In this document: positions 22,725-41,259 of the stretch, piece by piece
How positions within the stretch are numbered: position 1 is the first letter of the stretch
Layout: every line of letters begins with the position of its first letter
NCBI GenBank assembly: GCA_945910005.1
Contig: OX246747.1
Span: forward strand, 11,561,035 to 11,625,034
Length of the DNA stretch: 64,000 nucleotides
Origin: Isoperla grammatica
Lineage: Eukaryota > Arthropoda > Insecta > Plecoptera > Perlodidae
Reading direction: 5' to 3'
The notes under the pieces: generated by a model
What the model was told of the DNA's origin: nothing
What the model saw: the letters and a program-made list of their open reading frames with translations, nothing else
The model's database searches: none
Made by a program: the position numbers and the translations under genes

Positions 22725-23361
22725 TTGATTGATTTATATTTGGGCTTAACGTCTTATATTTTTGCAACTTGGCTAATCAAGACGAAGAGTAGGTGATAAT
22801 GAAGATGAAATTGGGGGTTCTTTGGAGGAAAGGGGCAAGTAGGAGGGCGCGTGAGGTAAGGGCAAACGGGGGAAAAAAGGATTCGGGTGTGGACTGCACT
22901 TTGTCTGACTTCTCCCCCTCGACCAGTCCGGCTAGGGTGGCCCTACCAGAAGCATACGCTTCCGCCGGCATAGCTCTCGGTATCAACAAAGCACGAAAAC
23001 CTGCCCACCACGATAAGGTAACAGTCTCTGGGCAGGTCAAGATTGATTGATTCATGGGGCTTAACGTCTCATATTTTTCAACTATGGCCAATCGAGACGA
23101 TGAGCGGGTGATAATGAAGATGAGAAAGATGATGATGAAGAATAAAGCCAGATCCGAATCAGGTCCATTGTACGTCGCGTGGGTCGTCATACGGGAGTCC
23201 AGCAAGGGAGGGGCAGGGCCATGTGGGAGGAGAAATCTTCAGTGGGACAGTGGGGGGGGGGGGGGGGAATGGGCAGGGTCTCCTTTTGTCGCCTCTTACG
23301 ACTAGCAGAGTCACTCTGGGCCTATTCTTCCCCGGGCCCAGACGGGCTCTGGGCAGGTCAA
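22725..23361 (-). mobile_element. SINE-like type C copy with a nested type B copy
   Basis: The outer type C element (22725-23040 plus the duplicated head piece to 23361) is bounded by the 9-bp duplication AAATGTGGA (22716-22724 and 23361-23369). It is interrupted near its own 5' end by the element at 23041-23346. Confidence 0.8.
23041..23346 (-). mobile_element. SINE-like type B, nested in type C
   Basis: The duplication CTCTGGGCAGGTCAA (23026-23040 and 23347-23361) comes from the host element's own head. The copy has the type B head, GTCTGGGCCCGGGGAAGAAT in element sense. Confidence 0.85.
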
Positions 23362-23669
23362 AATGTGGACATTTTCAACTCTTCTTAACTTCATTTACGG
23401 ACATATGTGTTGAATGCTCTGTATTAGTTATATTTATCAGCTTTGTTTATTAATAATATGTGCTGTTTGTGTTGTGTTTTGTTGACTTTATTCTACTTTC
23501 TTGGTTTTTAACTGTTGCTAAGGCCGCAAGCACGAACAGTCAACAGCTAGTATAATGCTGGATGATGCTGAAATGTTGCAAAGTATGCTTTGCTGTCCCT
23601 AAGTCAAGCCTTTGACACTGATAGCCCATGCCCGACTGTGGAGGCAAGTTAGTTTGTTCGGCAATTCAT

Positions 23670-23911
23670 GATTAATGGATTGATGGTTGATTAATGGGGC
23701 TTAACGTCTCATATTTATGCAACGATGGCTAATCGAGACGATGAGCGGGTGATAATGAAATTGGAATTGTCCAGCAAGGGAGGGCAGGGTCAAGTGGGAG
23801 GAGAAAAATTCAGTGGGACAGTGGGGGGGAAGGGTCAGGGTCTCCTTTTGTCGCCTCTTACGACTAGTAGAGTCACTCTGGGCCTATTCTTTCCCGGGCC
23901 CAGACGGTTTT
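23670..23911 (-). mobile_element. SINE-like type B with internal deletion
   Basis: The duplication GGCAATTCAT lies at 23660-23669 and 23912-23921. The middle block between the 3' end and the TCCAGCAAGGGAGG segment is missing, making it about 70 bp short. Confidence 0.82.
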
Positions 23912-24055
23912 GGCAATTCATAAATTCTCCCTTTTTACTTATTGAATTTGGTTATTGGTTTTGGTATTTTGGGCATTATATTATTACATAGACATTTTTT
24001 GGTAAAATAAATGGTTTTATAAACAGCGTAATCCAATTAAGTTGTGCTCTTTCAG

Positions 24056-24960
24056 GAAACACTACGAATGGTTTTGGAGAGCCATATTGGCTAAAACATT
24101 TTACCTACACCTTCTATGTAACACAAAACTTCGATGACGACACAGACGACCCAGATGACTCAAGAGAGATAATGACCATGAGTGACAAAAACATGCTACT
24201 GACAGGCGAAGATATCTCCGACAAGATTATCGAAACAGCATTAAGCCTTCTGCATAAACAATTTCCTACTGTTAGTGGTCTCCAATCCTTGCCACAAGGC
24301 ATGGGTATTCAATAAGGAAGGATGACGTAATGCACGTACAAATCTACCACTTGGAGCAAGACAACCACTGGGTGACCACTGCAATGGAGCCACACATGGA
24401 TAGGGCCTGCCAAGAGATAAAGCTCCACTATTGGCTTCCGAATTGGAGCTGCAGGTTAGTCAAAATGTACAAAATGAAAATACCACTATAACTGTGAAGG
24501 TACCTGACGTAGTCAGGCAGAAATACCGCATGTGTGGGTTACAAGCCATTGCATATGCAGTTGACCTCTGTGTCAATCAGAAATGGAGCCCAGCTAAATA
24601 TAATAGTTTTTTAATGACTGCTCGTGCAGTGCAATGTTTTGAATCCGGGATGATGACATGTTTCCCCCGATTGTCTACGGACACCACTAAAGAACAATTT
24701 TCGCGAAGAAACAATTAAAGTATATTGCTCTTGCAGAATGATTGATTGATTAATGGGGCTTAACGTCTCATATTTATGCAACGATGGCTAATCGAGACGA
24801 TAGTCTTGCAGAATGCCACAGCATTTTGCAAAAAAGCAAGTTCAATGTTATATATGTAAACAATGGTTTCATTATGGCTGTGTGAACATCAGTTCCAAGC
24901 CAAAAGGAAAGTGGTTTTGTACAACCTGTACTTCATTGGTAAATTTATGAAAGAATTGCA
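24056..24960 (+). pseudogene. Ulp1-like cysteine protease plus PHD finger, broken
   Basis: After a splice-acceptor-like TTTCAG, an acidic segment leads to LLTGEDISDKIIETALSLL, the start of a C48/Ulp1-like fold. A frame change near 24315 precedes NHWVTTAM (catalytic His region). A GT-bounded gap is possible near 24455, and CGLQAIAYAVDLC (catalytic Cys in the usual DCG context) follows. The frame then runs toward YCSCRMP...CYICKQWFHYGC...WFCTTC, a PHD-type zinc finger, but a 63-bp SINE 3' end splits this finger at 24741-24803. The protease-plus-PHD order is one I recall from transposon-linked genes in invertebrates. Frameshift and insertion make this copy inactive. Confidence 0.55.
24741..24803 (-). 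mobile_element. SINE-like 3' end inside PHD coding sequence
   Basis: Only the last ~63 nt of the family are present, tail on the left, flanked by the exact 12-bp duplication TCTTGCAGAATG (24729-24740 and 24804-24815). This is clean evidence for 5' truncation and target-primed insertion. Confidence 0.9.
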
Positions 24961-25014
24961 TATCTACTATTTTCTAAGCTGTATGCTGGGCAGTTAATAT
25001 AAATGAAGGGGACT

Positions 25015-25500
25015 AGTAGATTGCAGGGATCGCGACATCAGTTTGTCGTTAATAGCTCGGCCGCGACCCACGTAGGCTATATGTTTGGGCACACTTGCTA
25101 TTTGGGGCGACGATACGCTTCGATTAACACCACCCGCGTCGACGTCACTAGGGCGGAACATATAGAGCGACGCCGATATTACATCAATATTGAAAAAATT
25201 ACACATTGCGACGTCGGTAATTCGTAAACAGCTCGTTAAGCACCCACGTAGGCTATATGTCTGAGGACATATTCTAATTTGGGGCGACGAGACGCTTCGA
25301 TTAATACCACCCTCGTCGTCGTCGCCTAGACCTAACATCAAGATCGACGTCAATTTGTCAATTTGCTTGTAGGCCGGCAATGGCTCCGATCGAGAGAGCG
25401 AGCGGGCGTGTGTGCCGGCGATGTTTAGTACACAGCTCCCTCTCCTGCCGGCCGTTGCGATGTACTGAGCGCCGCTCGGCGAGACCGCTGGACCCATATA
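25015..25500 (+). repeat. tandem pair of ~190-bp CpG-rich repeats
   Basis: Two diverged units share CCCACGTAGGCTATATGT, TTTGGGGCGACGA and GACGCTTCGATTAA (about 25050-25130 and 25240-25320), followed by CG-rich tracts. No coding sense was recognised, and the frames on both strands have no familiar motif. Confidence 0.6.
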
Positions 25501-25535
25501 ATGGGTCAAGGACCAAAAAAAGGAGTTTTAATAAA

Positions 25536-25925
25536 TGATTGATTAATGGGGCTTAACGTCTCATATTTATGCAACGATGGCTAATAGAGACGATGAGCGG
25601 GTGATAATGAAGATGAGAAAGATGATAATGAAGAGTAAAGCCACATCCGAATCAGATCCATTGTACGTCGCGTGAGTCGTCATACGGGAGTCCAGCAAGG
25701 GAGGGCAGGGCCAAGTGGGAGGAGAAATATGCAATGGGACAGTGGGGTGGGGGGGGGGGGGGGATGGGGATTGGGGTGTGGACTGCACTTCGTCTGACTT
25801 CTCCTCCTCGACCAGTCCGGCTTGGGTGGCCCTACTAGAAGCATACGCTTCCGCCGGCATAGCTCTCGGGATCAACAAAGCACGCAAACCTGCCCACCAC
25901 GATAAGGTGGCAGTCCCTAGGCAGG
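25536..25925 (-). mobile_element. SINE-like type A
   Basis: A full-length copy flanked by AAGGAGTTTTAATAAA on the left and AAGGAGTTTTAAATAAA on the right, a ~16-bp duplication with one indel. Confidence 0.85.
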
Positions 25926-26224
25926 AAGGAGTTTTAAATAAACTAGGAAAACGCTCTGTTTGACGCGTTGATAAGCGAGCGCGTCAATATCTACGAACTT
26001 TCTGGCGAAGAGCTTTCAATGCTTATACAAACAACAATTAACAACAATTCAAGAATGCGCATTGCAAAAATGTTTCTAATTTCCATAGCTATTATACTTC
26101 CCGACATTGTTGGATGCAGTGCAATGTGCGTTGCTAAGAATTTTCGCTGTCAAGTTTTCGCCGCGGTCCGCCACCGTTACTAACAGTTATTGACAGCAAT
26201 AGAAATGTAATTTCTGCCTCTAAT

Positions 26225-26495
26225 ATGTATCAAATCGCGTTTACATTAGTATATTCGTGACCGGACAAAAATTTACTATAAGATAGCCACCTCACATTTT
26301 GCCGTTACTGCGTTTTAGAAAAATATTTTCGAGTAACTTTCGTGTAACTTTGCCAATATTTATCAGATCGCAATTACATTAACATATTCGTGACCGGAAA
26401 AATCTGTAGAAAAATCTGGCTATCTCACATTTTGCCGCCATTTTGTTTCAGAAAAATATTTTGCAGTAACTATGGTGTAACTTTGTAACTTTTCG
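26225..26495 (+). repeat. two diverged ~133-bp direct repeats
   Basis: Both units contain TATTCGTGACCGGA, CTCACATTTTGCCG and CAGAAAAATATTTT/TAGAAAAATATTTT, ending GTGTAACTTTG. They lie just left of an A-rich/(AAAC)n tract at 26600-26655. Function unknown. Confidence 0.6.
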
Positions 26496-26599
26496 AACGA
26501 TTTTGCCTCAAAACTTTACACCTTCAATCCACATCGAGGCTTGTGGATGGTCCAAATTTCAAGTTGATCGGACTTTCCGTTCGACCGCTATCGACAGAC

Positions 26600-26655
26600 A
26601 TAAAAAAAAAAAAAAAAAAAAAACAAACAAACAAACAAACAAACAAAAAAACAGA
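26600..26655 (+). repeat. poly(A)/(AAAC)n tract
   Basis: A22 followed by AAAC repeats. This could be the tail of a retroposed element to its left, but no matching body was identified. Confidence 0.8.
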
Positions 26656-26986
26656 ACGAAGTGCCATAAGAGTCAAGTGGAAACGCTCGCTTCGCTCGCT
26701 TAATTAAAATTATCACGCAAAGATTTGAAAAATCTATAAAGGCCAGGGTATTGAAAAATTGTTTTTTCTGTAGGATGGTTAAAACCAGCAGCTTCTAGCA
26801 CAAACAATGCCCCTGGGAACCCCCCTCCCCTTTCAATCTCAAAACCTTCGTTATAAAAAGCAACAAACGACCCCGATCTTTGTTCGATACCCCGATTACG
26901 CTGGATACTATACCCAAATCTTTCACAACTATTAAAACCCAACCACGATTTTTTATTATTCAACTTCCCCAAATTCAACTCACAAA

Positions 26987-27330
26987 TTGTTAAATTTTCT
27001 AGGTTCTAGTCACAGTTTGCGTCTACTAGCTACTAAAAGTTTCCAGAGTGTAATCGGCAAAATTCACTACCACATGATACATCAGTCCACCGTGAGCCGG
27101 ACACTGCACATGTTTTGTAATGCCTTATGCACAAGAATGCCACATCACATCAGATTTCCAACCACACAAAAGGAAAAAGTGGCATTCAACTCTGCAAATA
27201 ACTTCCCTGGAGTTATCGGGTGTATTGATGGTACACATATACCGATCAAGAAGCCATCTCGAGCTGATGCTTTCAATTTTATGAAAAGAAAGTCCTATTA
27301 TTCATTGAATGTTCAAGGGGTGAGAATTGG
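26987..27330 (+). pseudogene. Harbinger (PIF) transposase fragment
   Basis: It follows an intron-like TTTTCTAG. LRLLATKSFQSVIG and HQSTVSRTLHMF match the helix-turn-helix region, and GVIGCIDGTHIPI with the first catalytic Asp and the following KRKSYYSLNVQ match the start of the DDE_Tnp_4 domain of HARBI1-like transposases. The sequence is cut off by SINE-like DNA at 27328, losing the second Asp and the Glu. An N-terminal exon of a Harbinger transposase occurs at 54.2 kb, but it lies downstream and belongs to another copy. Confidence 0.75.
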
Positions 27331-27363
27331 GGGCTCTTTGGAGGAAAGGGGCAAGTAGGAGGG

Positions 27364-28067
27364 TACGTTGATTGATTGATTGATTAATGGGGCTTAACGT
27401 CTCATATTTATGCAACTATGGCTAATCGAGACGATGATTGATTGATTGATTGATGGGGCTTAACGTCTCATATTTATGCAACGATGGCTAATCGAGACGA
27501 TGAGCGGGTGATAATGAAGATGAGAATGATGATAATGAAGAATAAAGCCACATCCGAATCAGATCCATTGTACGTCGCGTGAGTCGTCATACGGGAGTCC
27601 AGCAAGGGAGGGCAGGGCCAAGTGGGAGGAGAAATATTCAATGGGACAGTGGGGGGGAAAGGGGATTGGGGTGTGGACTGCACTTCGTCTGACTTCTTCT
27701 CCTCGACCAGTCCGGCAAGGGTGGCCCTACCAGAAGCATACGCTTCTGCCGGCATAGCTCTCGGGATCAACAAAGCACACAAACCTGCCCACCACGATAA
27801 GGTGGCAGTCCCTAGGCAGGTAATCGAGACTATGAGTGGGTGATAATGAAGATGAGAAAGATGATGATGAAGAATAAAGACACATCCAAACTAGATCCAT
27901 TGTACATCGCGTGGGTCGTCATACGGGAGTCCAGCAAGGGAGGGCAGGCCAAATGGGAGGATGAATATTCAGTGGGACAGTGGGGGGGGGGGGGGGGGGG
28001 ACAGGATCTCCTTCTGTCGCCTCTTACGACTAGCACAGTCACTCTCTGGGCCTATTCTAACCCGGGC
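27364..28067 (-). mobile_element. SINE-like type B interrupted by type A
   Basis: The left part (27364-27437) carries the tail and 3' block, and the right part (27821-28067) continues to the type B head. The gap is filled by the inner element at 27438-27820. A ~35-bp type C scrap directly precedes the tail. Confidence 0.83.
27438..27820 (-). mobile_element. SINE-like type A nested in type B
   Basis: The 15-bp duplication TAATCGAGACGATGA (27423-27437) repeats at 27821-27835 with one change. The copy is full length with head CCTGCCTAGGGACTGCC in element sense. Confidence 0.88.
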
Positions 28068-28267
28068 CGAGACGATCATTGCATCCTGATGTTATATTAT
28101 TTTATTATTTTCAATAGAAACAGAATATTCTCTTACCAAATTGCGGTTGAGTTAAAATTCCAAAACTTGTATCCGGTGACGACCTTGTTAGTGCCGATCG
28201 TGTTGTATTGAGAGATTCACTTCGCTACGATCGCTCATCTAAATAATTGTCTTCGTCTTAATTCCAG

Positions 28268-28455
28268 TCCGACGAGTGCGAGGTGGTGAGCCTCGTCACG
28301 GCCGTGTCCTCGGCCGGGCAGTCCGGCATAAGTGCCCCTACTGCGGCAGCTGCACCGCCTCCCTCACGCAGCACCACATCCGGTACCACAAGGTACCGGG
28401 TAAACTCGCGGCGCTGCGCACACAGCGACATAAGCAAAACGCACACACACAATAG
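28268..28455 (+). pseudogene. C2H2 zinc-finger terminal exon
   Basis: An AG precedes an Arg-rich segment leading to HKCPYCGSCTASLTQHHIRYH, a C-x2-C...H-x4-H finger, then a basic tail to TAG at 28453-28455. It would be a last exon in phase 1. No partner exons were identified nearby, so it is either a stray exon or a retained fragment. Confidence 0.5.
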
Positions 28456-28960
28456 TTGTACGGGACGCCAACAACGCCTGGTTGTTGCACTCTACTGGTG
28501 CACAACAGGGAATAATTTCAAATCATGAATAATAAATGTTTTTGGTGTAGCAGTATTTAGTCTATTATAGCAAATGATGCAAACGTTTTCACGGATTTTT
28601 GTCAAATGTCAAAGCGTAAAAACAACAGCCGCTGCTCATAGAGAAAAAAAAACACTGATGCTGACACCATAGCTTGCGAATGAAACTTCCGTTATTTTAA
28701 CATAAGGTAGCGCTAGTAGAGATGCGAATTTGTGGGAAAAGTACGGCCCGGCCCGGCCCGTGGCCCGACCCGAAACTGTCCGGCCCGATAAAAACCTACT
28801 GCCGCCCGGCCCGAATGAAGATGATTCCGGCCCGGCCCGGCCCGAATTGAATTGAATTATTGGATGTTTAACGGCGCGTCAACAACTTGGTTATTTGCGC
28901 CCGGCCCGGCCCGAAATTCGGCCCGAAAGCCCGGCCCGAAAGCCAGAAAACCCGGCCCGG

Positions 28961-29335
28961 ATTGATTAATGGGGCTTAACGTCTCATATTTATGCAACGA
29001 TGGCTAATCGAGACGATGAGCGGGTGATAATGAAGATGAGAAAGATGATAATGAAGAATAAAGCCACATCCGAATCAGATCCATTGTACGTCGCGTGAGT
29101 CGCCATAAGGGAGTCCAGCAGAGGAGGGCAGGGCCAAGTGGGAGGATAAATATTCAATGGGACAGTGCGGGGGAAAGGGGATTGGGGTGTGGACTGCACT
29201 TCGTCTGACTTCTCCTCCTCGACCAGTCCGGCTTGGGTGGCCCTACAGAAGCATACGCTTCCGCCGGCATAGCTCTCGGGAACAACAAAGCACGCAAACC
29301 TGCCCACCACGATAAGGTGGCAGTCCCTGGGCAGG
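28961..29335 (-). mobile_element. SINE-like type A inside the hAT-like element
   Basis: The exact 14-bp duplication AAAACCCGGCCCGG lies at 28947-28960 and 29336-29349. It is a full-length copy. Confidence 0.9.
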
Positions 29336-29831
29336 AAAACCCGGCCCGGCCCGGCCCGAAAGCGCGGCCTGGCCTTATAGTAAAGCCGCCGCCAACACAA
29401 AACGTATCGATTAAGTCGATCGCCACAGTGTTGGCTATGGGGGTAGGGATTAGGAGAATGTTGCGTGTGGGTGGGTGGACTGTGGCCTGTGGAGAACTCC
29501 AAAAAACAAACTGCTTACCGCTGTTTAGATAACTAAACTGAAGCAGCTCTATATTCAATTTTATAAAATTATTTTTTTTTTATTATAGAAAACATTATTA
29601 AATATGGATATCCAGCCCCAAAATGTTGGCCAGGGAAGCCAGAAGCCCGACCCGGCACGAAAGCCCGACTCGGCCCGAAAGCCCGACCCGGCCCGAAAGC
29701 CCAAACCGGCCCGAATGCCAGACTCGGCCCGAAAGCCCGACCCGGCCCGGAAGCCCGAAAGCCTGGCCCGGCCCGGCCAGAACTTTCAATGCTTCGGCCC
29801 GATACCGGCCCGAAGCCCGAAGCCCGATTTT

Positions 29832-30108
29832 TTGATTGATTAATGAGGCTTAACGTCTCATTTTTTTGCAACAATGGCTAATCGAGACGATGAGCAGGTG
29901 ATAATGAAGATGAGAAAGATGATGATGAAGAATAAAGCCACATCCGAATCAGATCCATTGTACGTCGCGCGGGTCGTCATATGGAAGTCCAGCAAGGGAG
30001 GGCAGGGCCAAGTGGGAGGAGAAATATTCAGTGGGACAGTGGGGGGGGGGGGGAAGGGACAGCGTCTCCTTTTGTCGCCTCTTATGACTAGCAGAGTCAC
30101 TCTGGGCC
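29832..30108 (-). mobile_element. SINE-like type B inside the hAT-like element
   Basis: It has the 3' block and tail on the left and a head truncated after CTCTGGGCC on the right. Flanking CCCGAAGC repeats make the duplication ambiguous. Confidence 0.8.
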
Positions 30109-30479
30109 GAAGCCCGAAGCTAACTTAAGAAACCCGGGCCGGGCCTGGCTTTCGGGCCGTTCGGGCCAAAATTTCCATCTCTAAGCGCTAGTATTGTCTT
30201 GAGCTTTACTGTTCTGGGAAGAGAAAGCACTCAAGTAGCTTTGCCTTGCTGACGTGGCACCTATGAAGAACTTTAATAATTACCGGACTACCGTGTCACG
30301 TTACATGGACGCAAGGCATGTTAGCCGTGTTGCTATGAACTAGGCTTTTAAAAACGATAGGCTGGCGGACAGCCCGGTATCGGCGTTGAATCTACTAAAA
30401 TACACCGACCAATTCAGGTCAACAATATTGGATATGGGGTAAGATCCATTCATCGTCCATTACTGGTCGCCAGATCAGC

Positions 30480-30775
30480 TCAGAGTCTACTCTGCTTACA
30501 GACAAAAAGTATACCACAGTAAGATTAATATCGATGCAACTGGTGGTTTACCATACATTTAACATACCTGGCCAGACGTTATCGAAACATATCTTCCTGT
30601 ACACAGGAGTAATAAGTATTCCTAACGAACATGAAGGGCAAATACCGGTGATTCAAATGTTGTCCGAAAGACACAATGCAAATTCATTAATGTTTTGGCT
30701 CAGTGAGTGGTTAAGGCTGTGCGGGCGGCCACCCCTCCGCGCGAGCTCAGGTAGTTGTCTTTCAGTCTGAGTCGG
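30480..30775 (+). pseudogene. DDE transposase-like fragment
   Basis: KINIDATGG followed, after a frame change near 30545, by SKHIFLYTGVISIP, GQIPVIQMLSERHN and FWLSEWLRL. The order DATGG, hydrophobic strand, PV-x-QML-S-x-RHN and W-x-x-W is one I recall from MULE/NOF-like transposase domains of animal genomes. The family is not certain, and the sequence continues only briefly before unrelated DNA. Confidence 0.45.
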
Positions 30776-30903
30776 ACAGTCGTTGGAGCAGGTACACGGC
30801 CGGTCTCCGCTCCGACGACCAATCTGACATTTTATTATGTCTTTATGCCATTTCAAGGGTAGGCTAACGCCTTCGGCATTCCTGTTCCCTATACCATGTT
30901 TTG

Positions 30904-31875
30904 TCATGCGGCTGGTCCACATGTCCCAAGTGAATGTCATCTCATTCAACGGACGTGGGTTCGATCAATGACTGAGACGGGTTTGCCGTGCGGCTGAGGC
31001 ACATGTCCAAAGTGAATGTCATCCCATTCAACGGACGTGGGTTCGATCAATGACTAAGACGGGTTTGCCGTGCGGCTGAGGCACATGTCCAAAGTGAATG
31101 TCATCCCATTCAAGGGACGTGGGTTCGATCAATGACTAAGACGGGTTTGCCGTGCGGCTGAGGCACATGTCCAAAGTGAATGTCATCCCATTCAAGGGAC
31201 GTGGGTTCGATCAATGACTAAGACGGGTTTGCCGTGCGGCTGAGGCACATGTCCAAAGTGAATGTCATCCCATTCAAGGGACGTGGGTTCGATCAATGAC
31301 TAAGACGGGTTTGCCGTGCGGCTGAGGCACATGTCCAAAGTAAATGTCATCCCATTCAAGGGACGTGGGTTCGATCAATGACTAAGACGGGTTTGCCGTG
31401 CGGCTGAGGCACATGTCCAAAGTGAATGTCATCCCATTCAAGGGACGTGGGTTCGATCAATGACTAAGACGGGTTTGCCGTGCGGCTGAGGCACATGTCC
31501 AAAGTGAATGTCATCTCATTCAAGGGACGTGGGTTCGATCAATGACTAAGACGGGTTTGCCGTGCGGCTGAGGCACATGTCCAAAGTGAATGTCATCCCA
31601 TTCAAGGGACGTGGGTTCGATCAATGACTAAGACGGGTTTGCCGTGCGGCTGAGGCACATGTCCAAAGTGAATGTCATCCCATTCAAGGGACGTGGGTTC
31701 GATCAATGACTAAGACGGGTTTGCCGTGCGGCTGAGGCACATGTCCAAAGTGAATGTCATCCCATTCAAGGGACGTGGGTTCGATCAATGACTAAGACGG
31801 GTTTGCCGTGCGGCTGAGGCACATGTCCAAAGTGAATGTCATCTCATTCAAGGGACATGGGTACGATCCATGCGT
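30904..31875 (+). repeat. 82-bp minisatellite with a box-B-like motif in each unit
   Basis: About 11 full units plus diverged outer ones. Each has GTGCGGCTGAGGCAC (able to form a GTGC/GCAC hairpin), ACATGTCC and GTGGGTTCGATCAATGAC. GGTTCGATC matches the internal box B of tRNA promoters. The inner units are nearly identical, while the first and last drift. Confidence 0.93.
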
Positions 31876-32039
31876 AAGACTTTTTGTAATTATAATGTTT
31901 TGTAGGAAACATACCCAGGGAAAACTGGCCCTATTCGGGTTATATAGGTATTATGGTATTGGGATAAGTGGAGTGGAGAGTTCGAGAGCCTGCACTGAGC
32001 CGTGTAAGGTATATCGGTGTTTTTTTTACATATGAGATT

Positions 32040-32446
32040 AAAAAATTAGAAGATTGTTGATTCGATACCAGCCACAGGCAATCCTGACAGTGACTGAAGG
32101 TCGTTCCCCAAGGATGTCTGCAATGAAAATGCGAATGATGGTGAATTGAATCATATAATATAATGAGGTATCACCTCATCCCGCCAAATTATCTCACTCC
32201 TGAAGAGAGACATCTCTCTTTTGGAGTCTTACTAGCTATAGGGTGTGACCGTGTGAGGTAAATTGGGAAGGAATATCAATCAATGGGCCATTATATAAAA
32301 ATAACATTCTGTTATTCACATTTTGACTGCGGAAAGTTGTGGGAAAAACTTGCGATCGGGATTGCCGGTAACTGGTATCGAATTGAAGACCTCCTGATTG
32401 AATCCCACGTGTAACGCATGAGCCATCTACCCCTGTAGTTGTACAC
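32040..32446. repeat. tRNA-like SINE fragments in opposite orientation
   Basis: TTCGATACCAG followed by GGCAATCC appears on the + strand near 32060 and on the minus strand near 32390-32350, where it follows a GTAGATGGCTCATGCG stretch. Box-B-like TTCGATACC and the shared downstream bases suggest two pieces of one tRNA-derived element. Neither folds into a convincing complete tRNA. Confidence 0.35.
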
Positions 32447-33167
32447 GAGTGGAACGTCCTAAATGAGACATGTTTGAGGGCGTATAGCTCATCTACCTAA
32501 AGTCAAATGTCAATCAATCAATCAATCAATCTATTGTCAAATGTCGTGGTCCAGAGTAGGCCAAGAAAGGCGTTTCCTCGCGCATAGGATAAACACAATC
32601 TGTATCTACTCATGCTACTCATGAATGTATACGTGAATGCTACTCATTACTTGATCTGCGACATCCTGTTGCTATTATTTCGATACTTTTCTCCCCCCAC
32701 CCCCCCTCCACCGCCCCCGTGATTCCCAGAAATTCTATTTTAGCCCAAACAATGCATGCCTTTAGGCGAGCGGCAGGAATTAGTAAGATGACAAACGAGA
32801 TGGGTTCTGCATTAGTTGACGGAAGGGTAGTTGAGTCCTTGCTGTTGAAGTGTGAACATGTTTGTTATTGAAGACGTTGTGTATTGTCGTTGTGAATAAA
32901 TTACGCTCAAGCTCATTCGTGATAATCGATACTATTTGTATAATGCTAAAGTGTGAATTGTTTTAAAGCGTAGGCCTATGCGAGTATGATAAGTGTACAA
33001 TAGACATTAGTGTAAAATTAGTGTATAATCAGTACATCTACATATAATGTGTGAACAGTTTCACAATGCGTAAGATGTAACTCTAAGAAACAGTCCGAAA
33101 TCGTAATACTGTAGTGGATTTGCGAAATATGTAAACGATATTTTCTATCGTTATCATCGGGTGCAAT

Positions 33168-40132
<6,965 letters not shown>

Positions 40133-41200
40133 AGCTTCTTCGCAATGTTATAATGTGTAGATTGTGTACAGACTCACGCAATAGTTATATGTTGATTATA
40201 ATATTCACCGTTCTATGTATATGGTTATATAATATGCTCATTGCAACGTCATCATTATTGGGATGCGCTAGGACTTACTAAATTGATAATCATATTAAAC
40301 AATGTTAACAATAAGATACATTACGATCATATCGCAACAATAAGATACATTACGATCATATCGCAAGGATCGATACAATATTGTATTTTTGGACTAAGCA
40401 AGTCGACATCTATCTAATCTAAAACAATGGGGAGTGACTATTTTTGTATTCGCCATTATAATATGCACGCTATTATAATATGCAAGTGTAATAATTATTG
40501 TAATGCCGATTTAGGATGCTTCAAGCGTTCGTAATTCTGATTCGGGATGTACTACGGCGGGTTCGATTACTGCCACATTTGATTACTGATAATCATTTCG
40601 ATTAGCGAAATGGAAAAGCAACAAGCATGCTTCTTTTTATTAATCAACTAAACAATTTGCAGGTAAGGTAATAAAAAATGAACTTCAATAATTATAATTT
40701 TCTTTAGAATGAACTTCACGTGTGTAGTTTGCTGTGATGGGAAAGGAAATGTTATGACGGCCCGTGCCAGTGATGTTTCCAACAAAGATTATGATCTGAA
40801 AGAATGTTAGGCTAGCCCCGGGCTAGTCTTGTTGTCCCCGACCGCTACTTCCTTTCCGCGTCTACGCTACTAGTTCCAGGATACTCCACGGCTCGCGTGC
40901 CGCGTAGCGCTACTGTCCAGTGAGCTAGGCGAGCGCGCTTGATTCGAATGAATATTAGGTTTTTGTTTATTTGTATGGCTTTGACTGAATAAATTACTTT
41001 GAAACTTTAATCATTCCCAGTGCAACGTAATTATGTAACTGTATTTAAAAAATCACTTTGTTTGCAATACAAATGACCAATTAAGTAGAACTTTACTGAT
41101 TTTTTCTACATTATTTCACATTCTATTCTAATTTTCTCTTAACATATCGAAAAAAATCGAATTTTCCCTGGACAACCTTAAAGCTCATTAAATTCTTTAC
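40133..41200. other. region after the transposase-YqaJ stop, no gene seen
   Basis: AT-rich DNA with a 28-bp direct repeat (AACAATAAGATACATTACGA type, 40308-40366) and a GC-rich patch near 40810-40935. No coding or RNA feature is supported. A polyadenylation signal for the gene is not obvious. Confidence 0.5.
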
Positions 41201-41259
41201 GGTATGAAAATTGTTTTGTAAATAGGGATAACCGGATGTGCCGAACAAAAAATATTTAC

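Larger units (their letters stand above)
28717..30183. mobile_element. hAT-like nonautonomous transposon with GGCCCG-rich interior
   Basis: The exact 8-bp duplication AGCGCTAG occurs at 28709-28716 and 30184-30191. The ends are TAGAGATGCGAATTT on the left and the complement TAGAGATGGAAATTTT on the right. The 1467-bp element is filled with CCCGGCCCGAAA-type degenerate repeats (28740-28960, 29336-29830, 30108-30165) and carries two SINE-like insertions. No transposase is present. An 8-bp duplication with TAGAG-type ends fits the hAT superfamily. Confidence 0.78.

Noticed and set aside
29569..29874. Arg/Pro/Gly-rich proteins on both strands
   Set aside because: Translations of the GGCCCG-type repeats in the hAT-like element.
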